Origin: Yamagishiella unicocca
Taxonomy: Eukaryota; Chlorophyta; Chlorophyceae; Chlamydomonadales; Volvocaceae
DNA: 64,000 nucleotides
NCBI GenBank assembly: GCA_003116995.1
Contig: BDSL01000189.1
Coordinates: forward strand, 22,936-86,935
Direction: 5' to 3'
A program made the position numbers and the translations under genes. Positions 36,382 to 46,555 of this stretch are shown piece by piece (position 1 is the first letter of the stretch; the number at the start of each line of letters is the position of its first letter). Under the pieces are notes generated by a model. It ran no database searches and had not been told where the DNA came from. It was given only the letters and a program-made list of their open reading frames with translations.

Positions 36382-38858
36382 CTATCCTAGTTTGACGTGC
36401 AGGGTCTTGGCCGCCGCCTGAAATGCGTCGTGCATGACCTTCGAGCTCCCCTTCTTGGCAGCGTACGCTGACTTCAACGACTCCGTGTCGAGCTTCTTCA
36501 CAAAGTTTCGGCAGATCACATTTACCGCCTTGGATGCATTGTTCTGTGCGGCGAGCATGAGCGCGGCCTTGATGCTCCCCACGGACGCGCGTTCGCCCAG
36601 CCAGATCGCCAGGTCACGGCCCTCTGCCGGGATGCTCCCCACGCACATGATGATGCGCGCCGTAACTGCATCCGACGGCAGCTGACCGCACTCCAGAAGT
36701 GCGCGCAGTGATGCCAGTAATTCTTTGCGCTCGACACAATTACTGCTATCGCGGGCCGCCTCCGCGATGCGGACAAGCACAGTTGTTGCACCGCGGCGCT
36801 CCAGTAGCGTCTTCATCAGACTCTCGTTGCAGTTGAATACCCGTTGGTTGCAGGCCAAATCCCACAACATGTTGTTGTATACCACCTCCGACACCGTGGG
36901 CACCAACTCCAGAATCAGGGAGCTGATGAACGGATCTCGCGTGTAGCTCGTCTTCATAAAGAGAAGATAGAAGACCTCGGAGCGCGCATCCTCCGATACC
37001 GAAGGCGCCAGCCGCAGCAGCGCAGGGCACCAACTGTCTTGATTTATTTTCCTGAATAAAATGAGTTGTACATTATTATACACCTTGCCGTCCAACAAGA
37101 ACAAAATGTCAGTACATACTTGTATTCGGTGTATGCCGCCGCTCCTATCTGTTCGTTGGCGATGAGCTTGAAGACCTCGGTGCGCGCTTCTACCGAGTAG
37201 GTGTCACGGTCGAAGAGGTGTGAGCACGCGCACAAGCGCGTCCGTGCCAGCTTAAGGGCCTGGTCCGCCAAGGGACCGGGGCGCGCCGACATGCTCTCCA
37301 GCAGCAGCACAAGGTCTTTGTTGTCAATATAATAAAATCCGGCCAAAATGAGTTGTGTCTCGAGGCTGCTGAAGTCTAAGTAGTCTTCGAGCCACCGAGC
37401 CAGATCCACCGAGCCAGAGCCACCGAGGTGGTCGAAGAGGGCAGCGGCCTGCCGTAAGAGGTGCGTATGTTCCAACGCCGCCTTCAGCGCTGCAAACTGT
37501 TGTATGACGATGCAGTTCGCTGTGGGAGGCAGCTCCGGTGCGACGCATCGCCAGGGAGGCAGCGCCAGTGCGAGCACCACCGCCGTGCCAACGGCCTGCT
37601 CCGAGCTGCTGTCCCCCAGCACTCGCTGCAGCGCTGCCAGGAGGACATCGTGACCCGCCGCCGTCCCCGCCGCTTCGAGCATCCACGTCATGGCGCAGCC
37701 GTATATGTCCATCTTGCTGCTTCCTATCGGCTCCTTTGGTCGGCTCGTCGACCAGCGGTCAGATGCGAGCAGCTCCGCGTACTTTTCAGGGTCCCAGATG
37801 GACACGCCGTCCGTCTCTCGCGCCAGGGACTCGAGACAGCGCAGCTCCACGGGCGCATCATCACTCGAGTACATCAGGACGGCGTGGACGCATTCATCGT
37901 ACAGCATCGCGGGGTCTTTAGGGGAGCCCGGAAAGGACACAGCCTGCCACCACATCCACTCCAGGAGATCCGTCCTCTGGTACCAGCGGAGGACGTTGGG
38001 CAGCCAGATTGCCGCCGCAAAAGGGGACAAGCGTTTCCCAGATTGCTTGATGCGCTGAGCTACTCGAATGAAGGGCTTCACCGCACTCGCAGCTGCGAGT
38101 CTGTCCACGTCGCTGTCCATCAGCAAATTATTCTGGACGAGAAGCAACATGACTTCCTCGGTGCATTTGGCGAGTAAACGCTGCCATACTTCAGCCGCTC
38201 GCGGCAGCTCCTGTAGTGCATTCTGTGGCCACGTTGGGCCGTATTCGATGTCAATGCACAGGTCGCGGATAAAGCTGTCCTTGTGACCGAACTCCTTGAA
38301 AAGCACGCGCAGGACCTGCGCAAGAGGAGGAAATATAGTACCAAATAGCTGAGAGTGTCGGTACAGAGGAGAGTGTCGGTACATATATATCTATACCTTG
38401 ACGTGATTTCTGTGGCCAGCTTTGCCGATGGGAATCGCCATACATACAACAGCGTATGTGTCTCGGAACATGCCGATGAGGGCACGCACCGCGCCCGTGC
38501 GTCCGGACTCGCACGCCGACTCCAGGAAGCTCTGCTGGTCAGCAATGTCCAGAGGAGGAGGAGGTGCGATGGGAGAGGAGGTGGGCTGCCACGCCGCGGG
38601 TCGCTGGCCCTGGGGGCTGTAGAGCCAGAGAAGGACACACTTGCGCCACCACGGCTCGCGTCTGTCCCGCGTGACAAACTTGTCAAAGTCCTCCTCGCTC
38701 GTAACGCAAAGCTTAGGGAGCTGGCGCAGCCCACTGCACGTGCTGGCAAATGCGGCCAAGCCGCAGAGGCTCAATTGCGCGGCAATGTTACTCAGCAGTT
38801 CGATGGGCAACTTCGAGAAGTCAGCCTTTGCGGGACTGTCAGTCTGCAGGCCGGCCAT
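36382..38858 (-). CDS. F-box protein encoded by three exons (GC-rich)
   Basis: Exons on the minus strand: 38397-38858, 37120-38315 and 36382-37051. Together they total 2328 nt, exactly 776 codons including the stop. Exon 1 starts with an F-box (FSKLPIELLSNIAAQLSLCG, about 12-31) that would dock on Skp1. The rest is a long helical-repeat region with recurrent SVEARTEVFKLI / SVSEDARSEVFYLL patterns, perhaps a substrate-binding solenoid. GC content is far above that of the neighbours and codon use differs. Intron boundaries are GT-AG. It looks like a recent acquisition from a GC-rich eukaryote. Confidence 0.8.
37052..37119 (-). other. Spliceosomal intron 2 of the F-box gene
   Basis: 68 bp with GTATGT at the 5' end and TTTTATTCAG at the 3' end. 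Joining exons restores a phase-2 codon and removes a stop. A second AG (GACAG) 15 bp further on also keeps frame. Confidence 0.8.
38316..38396 (-). other. Spliceosomal intron 1 of the F-box gene
   Basis: 81 bp from GTATAG to TTGCGCAG, AT-rich within a GC-rich gene, with a phase-0 junction (NHVK then VLRVLF). It contains an in-frame TAG right after the 5' splice site. Confidence 0.85.
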
Positions 38859-39066
38859 GGCCAATGCGCGACCTACTATAGGTCTCGCACAGTAGGGGTC
38901 TCTCTCTCACACTATACTAAAGTTGTATATATAAGGAATAGGTATAGATATCATGAACTACAAATATAGACTATTAGCGATGGCCCCGGTGTTATATTGA
39001 TGTAGTACGACATGTCGTATTGCTCCAGGGAGGGATAAAATACTTCTGCTCAAAATACTGACACAC

Positions 39067-39879
39067 GTGTACACAATGTCTTTACTTGACCTACCTATCG
39101 ATTTGCAAACACAAATTATTATCCGCAGTAATGGATCGACAAGTCTTTTGCAAAGCTGTTCGTCTTTCACGTTCATATACAAACACGTTAAGGAACACGA
39201 CACAATGGCATGTGCGCGCATTCTGTACAATCGTATGATCGACCAATCTGACTATACGTCTGACCTACAAAATACGTCTGACCTACAAAATACGTCTGAC
39301 ACTGACCTACAAAACAGCGGACTCAAGCCTACTTTTTTAGATAATCGCATGTTTGTAAAGCTTCCAAACTACCTGGACATAATTGACAATTTCTTGTTAC
39401 TTATGAGATCGAATAAGAATGTTTACAATCATGAGTACAACAATCATGAGTACAGGAAATCTCTACTCCACGGGGCAACTGTGAACGGTTATGTAAGCGT
39501 ATTACAACTTCTCCTTGATAGATGTGTTGATTTACATGAGATGAAAGACTTCGCGCTCATTACGGCGTCTGAGAATGGTCATGTTGAAACAGTAAGGTCC
39601 CTCCTTGAGAGAGGCGCCAATATAAATGCTCAAGATGATGGCGCGCTTCGGCTGGCATGTCAACAAGGTCACATTGAAATAGTCAAAATACTCCTAGACA
39701 ACGGCGCCAATATACATGGTACATATTATTATGATGGTCCACTTGAGCTTGCGTCATCGCATGGTAACTTGGCCATAGTAAAACTCCTGCTTGACAGAAG
39801 CTGCGCAGACGTAGATAAGGAACGCGCATTGTGTTGCGCTGCAGAGAAAGGCCACACGACCACAGTAAAAAAAAAGTGA
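39067..39879 (+). CDS. Ankyrin-repeat protein, 5' part of an interrupted gene
   Basis: A 270-codon ATG frame. The N-terminus (SLLDLPIDLQTQIIIRSNG) resembles an F-box, followed by a repeat (TSDLQN) and then ankyrin repeats with the unit NGHVETVRSLLERGANINAQDD. The frame ends by chance: at a run of nine A (39866-39874) it shifts, and the alternate frame continues an ankyrin repeat (VKLLIDRGA) for a dozen codons before a foreign-looking insertion. The downstream 40251-41990 frame is its likely continuation. F-box plus ankyrin proteins redirect host ubiquitin ligases in related viruses. Confidence 0.75.
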   Translation: MYTMSLLDLPIDLQTQIIIRSNGSTSLLQSCSSFTFIYKHVKEHDTMACARILYNRMIDQSDYTSDLQNTSDLQNTSDTDLQNSGLKPTFLDNRMFVKLPNYLDIIDNFLLLMRSNKNVYNHEYNNHEYRKSLLHGATVNGYVSVLQLLLDRCVDLHEMKDFALITASENGHVETVRSLLERGANINAQDDGALRLACQQGHIEIVKILLDNGANIHGTYYYDGPLELASSHGNLAIVKLLLDRSCADVDKERALCCAAEKGHTTTVKKK

Positions 39880-39902
39880 AACTCCTCATCGACAGAGGCG
39901 CT

Positions 39903-40250
39903 GTAACGAGGGTGCTCCTTACTTAGGACCACACTTAGGGTATGGGCAGCGGAAGTCGGATCTAACTCGATAGTCAACAAGGGATGGCCGAATGAGTATA
40001 GCTGGGACTCGGACCCAGACCGCAGTATGTATGCGATGGCACCTGCCCTACCCCAACGAGCGTTGTATCACCTAGGCCGCTCGTCCACCTAGTGCCGTAC
40101 CGTAGTTCGACATATCGTGATGGCTTACGCTACGTGTGACATACCACACCCGTAACGCGGTTTGTAGACCTTAACGGTCATTATACAATTATGTAGTTAT
40201 GCGACGTTGGAGCCGCGGCGTAGCTCTGCTAAGTCCGCAGCCTCCCTGCT
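39903..40250 (+). other. Structured 348-bp insertion in the ankyrin gene
   Basis: Ankyrin coding stops at 39902 and resumes at about 40251 in mid-repeat. The segment between has stops in all frames, higher GC and several stable stems, for example CGAGCG...CGCTCG. The exon end GGCGCT (39897-39902) can pair with GGTGCT (39911-39916) with a terminal U-G pair, as in a group I intron P1. I could not identify the conserved P3-P7 core, so intron, other mobile RNA and decayed insertion all remain open. Confidence 0.5.
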
Positions 40251-41990
40251 ACATGCGCAAAATCACATTCTCAGTTTGGAGAAGCCCTGACATTGGCGTC
40301 TCTCAATGGCCACACTAAAACTGTGGAAATACTACTTGACAGAGGCGCCGATATACATGCTCAAAATGACTCAGCATTGCGGTATGCGTCACTTTTCGGC
40401 CCCATTGAACTCGTTAGACTGCTCCTGGACAGAGGCGGTGATGTTGATGACGGCGACGCACTGAACGCGGCATCGTCTAACGGTCAAATTGAAACTGTGC
40501 GATTACTCCTTGACAGAGGCGTAAATATTCACGCTCAAGATGATGAAGCGCTGCTCAAAGCGTCATCACATGGCCAAATTAACACTGTGCAATTTCTTCT
40601 AGACCGAGGCGCCAATATTCATGCTCAAGATGATAGAGCGCTATATTTAGCGGCCATGAATGGTAATGATGAAATTGCGCAATTACTCATATGTAAAGGA
40701 GCCGATATACATGCTCGGGGCGAAACAGTGCTGATGAATGCGTCTTCCTATTGCCAGACGGACACGGTGCGATTAATCCTTGACAGAGGCGCCGATATAC
40801 ACGCCAATAATGACAACGCGCTGCTCGATGCCTCTTCCTATGACAAAACTGAAAATGTGCGATTACTCCTCGACAGAGGCGCCAATATACATGCGCAAGA
40901 TGACGCAGCGCTGATCAAAGCATCTACACATGGCCAGATTAAAACGGTGCAATTACTCCTTGACAGAGGCGCCAATATACACGCGCAAGATGATGGAGCG
41001 CTGTTCAGTGCGTATGCCCATTGCCATACTAAAGTTGTGCAATTACTCATTGACAGAGGCGCGAATATATACGCTCGAGATGATGGAGTACTGTATTGGG
41101 GGAGTGCGAATGGTGAGACTAAAAATGAGCAAACCCTTGTTGACGACAGAGAAGCTGCTGATGCACATGCTGCTCAAGGTCAAGATCAATGTAACAAAGC
41201 ATTGCTATATGCATCTGCAAATGGCCAAACAGAAATGGTGCGATTGCTCCTTGACAAAGGCGCGAATATACATGCTCGAGGTGACAAAGCGCTGCTATAT
41301 GCTTCTGCAAATGGCCATACAGAAACGGTGCGATTACTCCTAGACAACGGCGCCGATCTACATGCTCAAGATGATGGAGCGTTGTTCCATGCGTCTGCAC
41401 GGGGCCAAATTGAAACTGTACGATTACTCCTAGACAAGGGCGCCAATATACATGCACAAGATGATTTAGTGTTGATTCATGCGTCTACACGTGGCCAAAC
41501 TGACGCTGTGCGATTACTCCTTGACAGCGGGGCCGATATATATGCTCAAGATGAAGAAGTGCTGCTCCGTGCGTCAGCACATGGTCAAACGGAAACGGTG
41601 AAATTACTTTTAGACAGGGGTGCCGATATACATGCTCACGATGATGAAGCTCTGATCGAAGCGTCTACACATGGCCAAATTGAAACGGTGCGATTACTCC
41701 TTGACAGAGGCGCCGATATACATGCGAAAGATGATGAATGTGATCGAGCGTTGCTTCAGGCGTCTGCAGGTGGCCACACTGAAACTGTGCGATTACTCCT
41801 TGACAGAGGCGCCGATATACATGCGAATAACGACAATGCGCTGCTCCGTGCGTCAGCAAATGGCCACACTGAAACGGTGCGATTGCTCCTTGACAGAGGC
41901 GCCGATGTACATGCTCAAGATGACAGGGCGCGGCTCCGTGCAGCTGCATGTGGCCAATTTGAAACTGTGCGATTACTCATAGACTTTTAA
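40251..41990 (+). pseudogene. Ankyrin-repeat protein, 3' part of an interrupted gene
   Basis: An open frame with about 17 ankyrin repeats of 33 aa, very uniform (consensus ETVRLLLDRGADIHAQDDxALLxASxxGQ), reaching the natural end LLIDF. It has no ATG at its start: the first ATG is about 400 bp inside, so it is best read as the continuation of 39067-39879. A second small frame change seems to lie near 40265-40285. If the insertion is removed and the two shifts are real, the gene is dead; if they are sequence errors and the insertion is an intron, it is intact. Confidence 0.7.
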
Positions 41991-42064
41991 AGTCCGTTGA
42001 ATTTTGTTACAAAATATACTGCAGGGAAAAGCGGATCACTAGCTGGAAGTTTTGACAGGTTTTC

Positions 42065-43357
42065 CTATTTTTTTATTTCCACATTATGATCCATTATCTT
42101 ACTGCGATATCTATTTAAGAATTTGAAACACTTGCTTATTGTAACACCTGACACCTGACAAACATCCGCGATTCTCTTTTTGGGAACCAATGTACCCGAG
42201 ACATCAGAGCATAGCATGATGCATCCTGCTACCGCAGATGGTGGTGTGTACTCTGTCAGGAGGTGAAGTGCGGATGCTCTGAGCACGATACTTCGACAGT
42301 ACGCACTAAATACCTCATCCACTCCCAGTTTACTGCAGAAACGATTCACAAAGTCGATGGGCGAGCTCGAGGCAACCTGGACGTTCAATAGTTCATGTAG
42401 TGTCTTGCACGCCTTTGTCATGCACGGAACACGTACACCAAACATGTCAGCCACCTCCTTGATGCTCCGGGGGACGTGATTGGTTTTACACGCCATGTAT
42501 AGACAAGACGCGATGACTGCACCACGGTTGTCCCCTCTGAAAATCTTCTGCTCTGAAACTCGTTTGTACATGCTCTTGGCCTCCTCGAGGATGACGGGTG
42601 GGATTCCATTTCGGGATGCGCTAGCGTTGAGCTGGTCACACACCGTGTACAGAGAGCGCTCGCGGTAGGTCATTGCATTCCATGTCTGGTATTTCCTGAT
42701 CATGCGTGATCCGAGGGAGCATCGCATTGCTCCCGTTGCAGTTAGAATGGAACCTATCGACGGTAAAAGCTCACTGGAAGGAGGGCCACAACGAGCAGGG
42801 TCAGATGTCTTGCTGTCGTCTTGTCCATAGTAACGCCACTCTGCAGAGTGGTCCAGGAAGCGCTGCACGACAGTGTCACACTGCCGGCATATGTAATTGC
42901 CGTCCTCCAGGATAATGCTTTTGTATAGATTGCAGTGCGGACAGCTGACATCTTCGAGGGAATTGTTACTCCATGCAGCACCACATACGCTACTACTATT
43001 ATTATTATTACTAGTATTACTAGTATCTGTCAGTGGAATAACACCACGCGACTTTTCCCCTTCACAATTTTCACAATCACAACCATTTTCACAACGAAAA
43101 AAACCGTTTGTGCTTTCTAACTTATTCTTATTATTATCAGCAAGATTGGCAATCGAAAATTTTGAAAATATAGATGATATGTAATCGGGATCAGTCAAGT
43201 CTGACACATCGGTGAAGTCAAACTCATAACCATCTCCACCTTCACCACAACAGCCTATATTCTCTGTAGCATTTTTTTTACCCCCACAATCACCATCATA
43301 TCGACGATCTTCATGGTCATCGAGAAACATCATCATTGTCGACATTGTAGACGTCAT
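42065..43357 (-). CDS. Transcription initiation factor TFIIB-like protein
   Basis: A 430-aa TFIIB homologue that would bridge promoter DNA and the viral RNA polymerase. The zinc ribbon is C139-P-H-C142 to C157-R-Q-C160; the B-reader/linker carries WRYYG; two cyclin folds follow (about 225-320 and 330-425), with GDNRGAVIASCLYMACK in the first and TPPSAVAGCIMLCS plus VSGVTISKCFKFL in the second. The first 135 residues are a virus-specific acidic, Asn-rich extension with an extra Cys cluster (CENGCDCENC). Confident. Confidence 0.93.
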   Translation of the reverse strand: MTSTMSTMMMFLDDHEDRRYDGDCGGKKNATENIGCCGEGGDGYEFDFTDVSDLTDPDYISSIFSKFSIANLADNNKNKLESTNGFFRCENGCDCENCEGEKSRGVIPLTDTSNTSNNNNSSSVCGAAWSNNSLEDVSCPHCNLYKSIILEDGNYICRQCDTVVQRFLDHSAEWRYYGQDDSKTSDPARCGPPSSELLPSIGSILTATGAMRCSLGSRMIRKYQTWNAMTYRERSLYTVCDQLNASASRNGIPPVILEEAKSMYKRVSEQKIFRGDNRGAVIASCLYMACKTNHVPRSIKEVADMFGVRVPCMTKACKTLHELLNVQVASSSPIDFVNRFCSKLGVDEVFSAYCRSIVLRASALHLLTEYTPPSAVAGCIMLCSDVSGTLVPKKRIADVCQVSGVTISKCFKFLNRYRSKIMDHNVEIKK

Positions 43358-43684
43358 CCCCTATGTATCCGCATAATCCGTGCGGATTTAAGCCTTATGT
43401 CATTTTTTAACAAACTCGGGCTCCCTCATAGACAGAAAGAGAGCGTCAAGCGAAATCAGAGCTATGACACAGGCGGAGTCCTGGTACTGGTCTCTGGTAC
43501 TAGTCTCTGGTACTAGTCTCTGGTACTAGTCTCTGGTACTAGTCTCTGGTACTAGTCTCTGGTACTAGTCTCTGGTACTAGTCTCTGGTACTAGTCACAT
43601 ACACATGCACCCTAATAATTGGTGACATACGAGGTGCACCCTGTCATGAAGACGCCCATTGGCTGTATGATATACTTAGAACAC
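43358..43684. other. Intergenic region with 13-bp tandem repeat
   Basis: No gene. About nine copies of GGTACTAGTCTCT fill 43483-43596. The unit contains ACTAGT, so the array holds many short palindromes. Confidence 0.7.
43483..43596. repeat. 13-bp tandem repeat, about nine copies
   Basis: Unit GGTACTAGTCTCT; the first unit has one change (ACTGGT). It lies between the TFIIB start and the end of the convergent-side glycosyltransferase. Confidence 0.9.
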
Positions 43685-45160
43685 CTAGAACACAGCGCCC
43701 ATAGAGCGTTCGATATAGTGACCTACTTCGGTGTTGGTGCTCACGATGGATTGGTTGTATATGTTCGTGTAGAACTCAATTGGATGACGCAGGAGGCGCT
43801 CGCGAGTTGTCCTCATCATTCCATTCCAGCAAGGACCTGGTTGACCACTATGCCAAACACCCACGTTTGCTTCGAACCACGCTCTGAAAGGTCTGATCTG
43901 GGAAGGGTAGAGCATGGAGCCCTCGTGTTCGTCCAGACTAAAGTCTTGATCCTTTTCGGCAATGTTGACGCATTTGGCTGTGTAGTTGGGGTCACTGATG
44001 AGTTTTGACAAATGTAGGAGACGGTCATGTTTTAAAAAGTTTCCAGCCATGAAGATGACTTCATTAGGGAGGTTGTAATAAAAGTGGATGACAAAATACA
44101 AGAATGTGGCCTGTTCTCTCCCCAGATTGGCCAACGGTCTAGTATAGATATTTTTTGAGTGGATGACATCCGGGATGCCCCTGCAAAAATTGCACTTGTC
44201 ATACACGATGTATTGGATATTGCTTATCGCCCATATATTTTTGTCCGCGTTCTTGATGGACATGAAGTCATCACTGCCGTCGCATGAAGCAATCACCACC
44301 ACTAGCTTCTGGGGGTCATATGCAATCGCATGGAGGTGGTGGCATCGCACACTAGTATGCATTGCATAGACATGCATGGCTTCCACAGCGGGCGGCAATA
44401 TCTTGCTCATACCCTTATGGGAATCATCATGATAATTGTTAGTTTTACACCAGTCGAGGGCACGAATGTCATGTCGATTTAGGACCTGCACGAGGTCGTC
44501 ATGTGCGCTTCTAAGACGACGTTGTCTCGCTCCGAGCGCCCACCATTCCTTGATGACGCTTGATTGCTTAATGGACGCGATGATATCGAGGTTTCCCACT
44601 ATCCAGAAGCCTGTGGGAGCCAGTGCATCAAAAACCCATGCATTCAGCGGAATACTACATGGTACACCGGTCATGACAAAGACACCACCATGCGTCGCGA
44701 GTAGTTGCCTGGCAACATGGAGAACATCATCCCGCGTATTATTTTTACTACTTTCTTTACTACTTTCTTCACCTATGTCGATGAACATTGATAAATTAGA
44801 GGTTGATAGGATATGAATTGCCCAATCTGGATTCATGCTCCTCCATGTATTTAGCCATGCAGTACCAGGACGAGCGGCATTGTCAGAAACTTGGTCGGAA
44901 CGTCCAATGTAACCCGATGGATGTAAGCCAGATGGAATGTACATCCATATGATGTTTCCTCGGATGGTGTCCACGAACATATCTACCTGATGTTTTTGCT
45001 GCTTCAATGCAGATGGTGCAACTACCGTATTAATTACGACTAAAACTACCAAGACTACTATGACTACTAAGACTACTAAGACTACCAAGACTATCAAGAC
45101 TACCATAGTTGTACTCCTACGCACCAAAGCCGAATGTTTCTTTTTTATCAGGTTTGGCAT
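43685..45160 (-). CDS. GT32-like glycosyltransferase fused to a DUF3431-like domain
   Basis: About 491 aa. A membrane anchor at 17-47 (Val/Leu-only) is followed by a GT32-like domain (WLNTWRSMNPDWAIHILSTSN, then ATHGGVFVMTGVPCSIPLN where capsular transferases have GG-x-Y-x-D-x-D). The DXD is replaced (MTGVP), so activity is doubtful. From about 270 the protein matches DUF3431: VVVIASCDG, PLANLGREQATFLYFVIHFY and NLPNEVIFMAGN. The anchor is encoded by a GACTACTAA-like repeat. A virion-glycosylation role is inferred from the neighbouring GT25-like gene. Confidence 0.75.
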   Translation of the reverse strand: MPNLIKKKHSALVRRSTTMVVLIVLVVLVVLVVIVVLVVLVVINTVVAPSALKQQKHQVDMFVDTIRGNIIWMYIPSGLHPSGYIGRSDQVSDNAARPGTAWLNTWRSMNPDWAIHILSTSNLSMFIDIGEESSKESSKNNTRDDVLHVARQLLATHGGVFVMTGVPCSIPLNAWVFDALAPTGFWIVGNLDIIASIKQSSVIKEWWALGARQRRLRSAHDDLVQVLNRHDIRALDWCKTNNYHDDSHKGMSKILPPAVEAMHVYAMHTSVRCHHLHAIAYDPQKLVVVIASCDGSDDFMSIKNADKNIWAISNIQYIVYDKCNFCRGIPDVIHSKNIYTRPLANLGREQATFLYFVIHFYYNLPNEVIFMAGNFLKHDRLLHLSKLISDPNYTAKCVNIAEKDQDFSLDEHEGSMLYPSQIRPFRAWFEANVGVWHSGQPGPCWNGMMRTTRERLLRHPIEFYTNIYNQSIVSTNTEVGHYIERSMGAVF

Positions 45161-45190
45161 CAAATAATATAATAAGAAAAATCATAATAT

Positions 45191-46462
45191 ATGCGATGTC
45201 ATGATGTCATCATCATAATCGTTGTAGGCAAGCATGTTTCATACAATGTATTGAATACGCATTCAAAACGTATCAACTATCGGGTTCGAAAAATTATTAA
45301 ATTGGACAATTACATAACAGATTCAAAGAGTCGATCAACAGAGTCAATAGCAATTAATATGGAAACCGATGATGTTGGCGTTGCTGCTGCTATTGGCAGT
45401 GCTAAGATCCCCACATCACTCTTCGTATACGTTCTCCGCTCTCCTGAACAGGTTGCACGCTCTAAGAATGTCGAGACGCTTCGAAACATGTGTACGAGTG
45501 TGGAAGGGTGTTCAATGGCAGTGGTCACATCGCAGGAGCCCAAGGACCTTGACGTTGCGCTGATCAAGGATCTTGTGGATATCTCCAGTCCAGTGACTGT
45601 CAGCCATCACCAGGAATACTTTGAGAGGTATGCGTCCAGGAAATCCCTTCATGTGAATCAGTTATCGAATGCCCTTAAGCACCTCACAGCGCTTCGCATG
45701 ATACTAGAGAATGCTAGTCATTTTCCAAATGCTGCACATGTAATCCTCGAGGACGATGTCATATACAACGACAATGCCATCAGCATGTTGCAAAAAACAA
45801 TTAAAAATGCACCTGCCGATTACGACATGATTTTCCTTGGACTGCCCATCACAAAGAGCGGATCACCAGATAACATATTGTACGAGCCACTAGAAACGCT
45901 CTGCAAGGTCTTCTTGTGTTGTGATTCGTACATCGTGTCGCCAAAGGCAGCTAATGCAATGGTGTCTGCATTCCTACCTATTAGGTTTCCCACTCAGATT
46001 CAGCTATCTTATCTCATGTACACACTTGGGTTGCGTGTCTACGCTTGCTCACCAAATTTCTTCATGGACGGATCCAAAGCAGGGGTGTACATGAGCAGCA
46101 TCGAGCAGAACAATGAGCTTGTGTGGAATCCACATTGGAACCACATCCGCGCTGTTCTCAACAAGACACCCCTTGACAAAACGATGCCTGAAGCCGATTG
46201 GGAAGATATTCAGAAAACGTACAGTGCTGCTTCCTTCAAAGGGCACCCAGATTTCATGTACCTTATGGCACGTGTAAACATCCGGTGCGGCAAATACCAG
46301 GAAGCAAAGGAGGCGTTTGAAAGCGCGCTCGCAATCTACACTACCGAAAAGTGTGTATTGGGTTTGGACAGTTATTTCATGAAGGATTTCATCCGCCTTT
46401 TCAGCTACCTACAAGAGGAGGACATCATGAAGGAAATATATGGAGAAAAGCAGGGGTCATAA
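45191..46462 (+). CDS. Glycosyltransferase family 25-like protein
   Basis: A 423-aa frame from the first ATG; an ATG at 45359 starts just before the recognisable domain and follows an AT-rich stretch, so it may be the true start. The GT25 pattern includes SLFVYVLRSPEQVARSKNV, QLSNALKHLTALRMI, the VILEDDVIYND acid pair, and DYDMIFLGLPI. The last 80 residues look like a TPR-type helix pair (MYLMARVNIRCGKYQEAKEAFE). It is divergent from the GT32-like gene, with only 30 bp between starts. Confidence 0.82.
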   Translation: MRCHDVIIIIVVGKHVSYNVLNTHSKRINYRVRKIIKLDNYITDSKSRSTESIAINMETDDVGVAAAIGSAKIPTSLFVYVLRSPEQVARSKNVETLRNMCTSVEGCSMAVVTSQEPKDLDVALIKDLVDISSPVTVSHHQEYFERYASRKSLHVNQLSNALKHLTALRMILENASHFPNAAHVILEDDVIYNDNAISMLQKTIKNAPADYDMIFLGLPITKSGSPDNILYEPLETLCKVFLCCDSYIVSPKAANAMVSAFLPIRFPTQIQLSYLMYTLGLRVYACSPNFFMDGSKAGVYMSSIEQNNELVWNPHWNHIRAVLNKTPLDKTMPEADWEDIQKTYSAASFKGHPDFMYLMARVNIRCGKYQEAKEAFESALAIYTTEKCVLGLDSYFMKDFIRLFSYLQEEDIMKEIYGEKQGS

Positions 46463-46555
46463 AACTATTTTCCAAGCTATGTTCTTGTTGAGGAGGTAAT
46501 AGAGAAATCAAGTAGTAAGACGGGGTAGTAACACTAAACAAAAAAAACAGACGAA

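Noticed and set aside
36794..37921. Several long plus and minus frames in the GC-rich F-box region
   Set aside because: Open frames are expected by chance in GC-rich DNA; only the spliced minus frame has an F-box and consistent repeats.
39903..40250. Ankyrin insertion as a 5S rRNA, tRNA or group II intron
   Set aside because: None of the conserved boxes of these RNAs could be found in either strand by eye.
43483..43596. 13-bp tandem array as a possible CRISPR
   Set aside because: Units are directly adjacent without spacers, so it is a simple tandem repeat.
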